33,652 nucleotides of DNA, taken from the NCBI GenBank assembly GCA_018725565.1, contig QLUR01000030.1, positions 1 through 33,652 of the forward strand, in the 5' to 3' direction. The translations under genes were made by a program, and so were the position numbers. Source of the DNA: Bacillota bacterium (GTDB taxonomy: Bacteria > Bacillota > Dethiobacteria > Dethiobacterales > Dethiobacteraceae). The notes below the pieces were generated by a model. The model saw only the letters and a list, made by a program, of their open reading frames with translations, ran no database searches and was not told where the DNA came from. Shown piece after piece: positions 33,217 to 33,652 of this stretch (positions are counted from its first letter, which is position 1; every line of letters begins with the position of its first letter).

Positions 33217-33255
33217 TTGAGCTTCGGAGTTAGGCAATTTTTTAAGGAGGGCATT

Positions 33256-33407
33256 ATGCCCAATGATCAGTTAAGTCAACTGTTATAGTTGCAGTAGCTG
33301 TTTCATTGAGCATTGAGTTTCTGCAATTTGCCATATCGGCTGTTCTTGGATTCATATATAAAGTTACCGATGTCGATGACCTTATAATCAACATATTCGC
33401 GCAATGA
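33256..33407 (+). pseudogene. VanZ-family protein remnant
   Basis: A start codon with AAGGAGG (33244-33250) opens MPNDQ and hits a stop at 33286-33288 in that frame. From 33270 another frame reads VKSTVIVAVAVSLSIEFLQF and then VTDVDDLIINIFAQ, the C-terminal signature of VanZ-like membrane proteins (SIExxQ...DxDDLIxN). It ends at TGA 33405. The N-terminal part is missing and a frameshift is present. Confidence 0.55.
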
Positions 33408-33597
33408 TTAGGTATAGTTTTTATGCAGTTATTGCGCATATCGCTCGGCTCAGATCGGTATACAGTAGTCACATTTTATAGTAGTCGCCAAGCGGGACTT
33501 TGGCGCCGCCCTTCACCGGAAGCAGGGCGAGTTGGTTAGTGCATAGACAACTGCCAAGGGTTGGTGTTATACCTAGACTTTGACAGCTCAACAGAAC

Positions 33598-33643
33598 AAA
33601 AAGAGGCCGCGACCCTTGCAAACAAAGGGATTGCGGCCTTCAC
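33598..33643 (-). terminator. Putative intrinsic terminator for a minus-strand gene beyond the window
   Basis: Read on the minus strand, AAGGCCGC-AATCCCTT pairs with AAGGG-TCGCGGCCT and is followed by CTTTTTG. The stem has an internal mismatch of 2-3 nt. It would serve a gene entering from the right edge. The strong stem could also be an IS-associated end. Confidence 0.5.
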
Positions 33644-33652
33644 GCATTGTCG

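Overview
The window looks like a chromosomal segment of an anaerobic, spore-forming-type Firmicute, most like the Peptococcaceae (Desulfotomaculum/Pelotomaculum relatives). This is judged from gene content and order, not from a database search. Supporting signs are a class III (oxygen-sensitive) ribonucleotide reductase, the Gram-positive ylmD-ylmE-sepF-ylmH-divIVA-ileS order, a T-box in front of ileS, the redox regulator Rex, an RnfD-type subunit, and frequent GTG/TTG starts behind strong GGAGG sites.

Region 1 (1-9.8 kb) is dense housekeeping DNA on the plus strand. It holds nrdD (cut by the window edge), nrdG, pgeF/ylmD, an HlyD-like adaptor, yggS/ylmE, sepF, ylmH and divIVA, then a promoter plus an isoleucine T-box leader and ileS. 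Many of these genes overlap by 4 nt and look co-transcribed. Region 2 (10.0-11.0 kb) holds two small membrane protein genes.

Region 3 (11.1-14.9 kb) is accessory DNA with lower GC. Three paralogous genes of about 160-175 codons (11301, 11865, 13663) surround a gene for an exported protein (12777). That protein has an RG-rich linker and a C-terminal domain resembling small RNase-toxin folds (DUF4258-like). My reading, which is inference, is an exported toxin with three immunity-like (WapI-like) paralogs. Two of the transcription units begin with the same hairpin. A 125-bp inverted-repeat element and a broken IS21 istA gene flank the set.

Region 4 (15.0-25.3 kb) returns to core genes: lspA, lgt, rluD and pyrR, then an orphan DNA methyltransferase, a DUF169 protein, an acyl-CoA ligase, a DUF421 protein, a DUF3048 lipoprotein (minus), mnmM, a QueG-like iron-sulfur protein (minus) and rex. 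Rex has a candidate operator of its own.

Region 5 (25.3-33.6 kb) is a mixture of intact redox genes and debris. The intact genes are wrbA, a lone rnfD, an SDR dehydrogenase, a ferric-reductase-like flavocytochrome and a membrane-anchored protein of unknown function. The debris includes an L-lactate dehydrogenase gene with a large internal deletion, a CBS-domain fragment fused head-to-head with a GAPDH fragment, a chimeric transposase remnant and a VanZ remnant. A roughly 290-bp element occurs twice in inverted orientation (28315-28603 and 30869-31156). Each copy encodes the same 27-codon ORF followed by a second small ORF in the +1 frame. No tRNA, rRNA or CRISPR array was seen.
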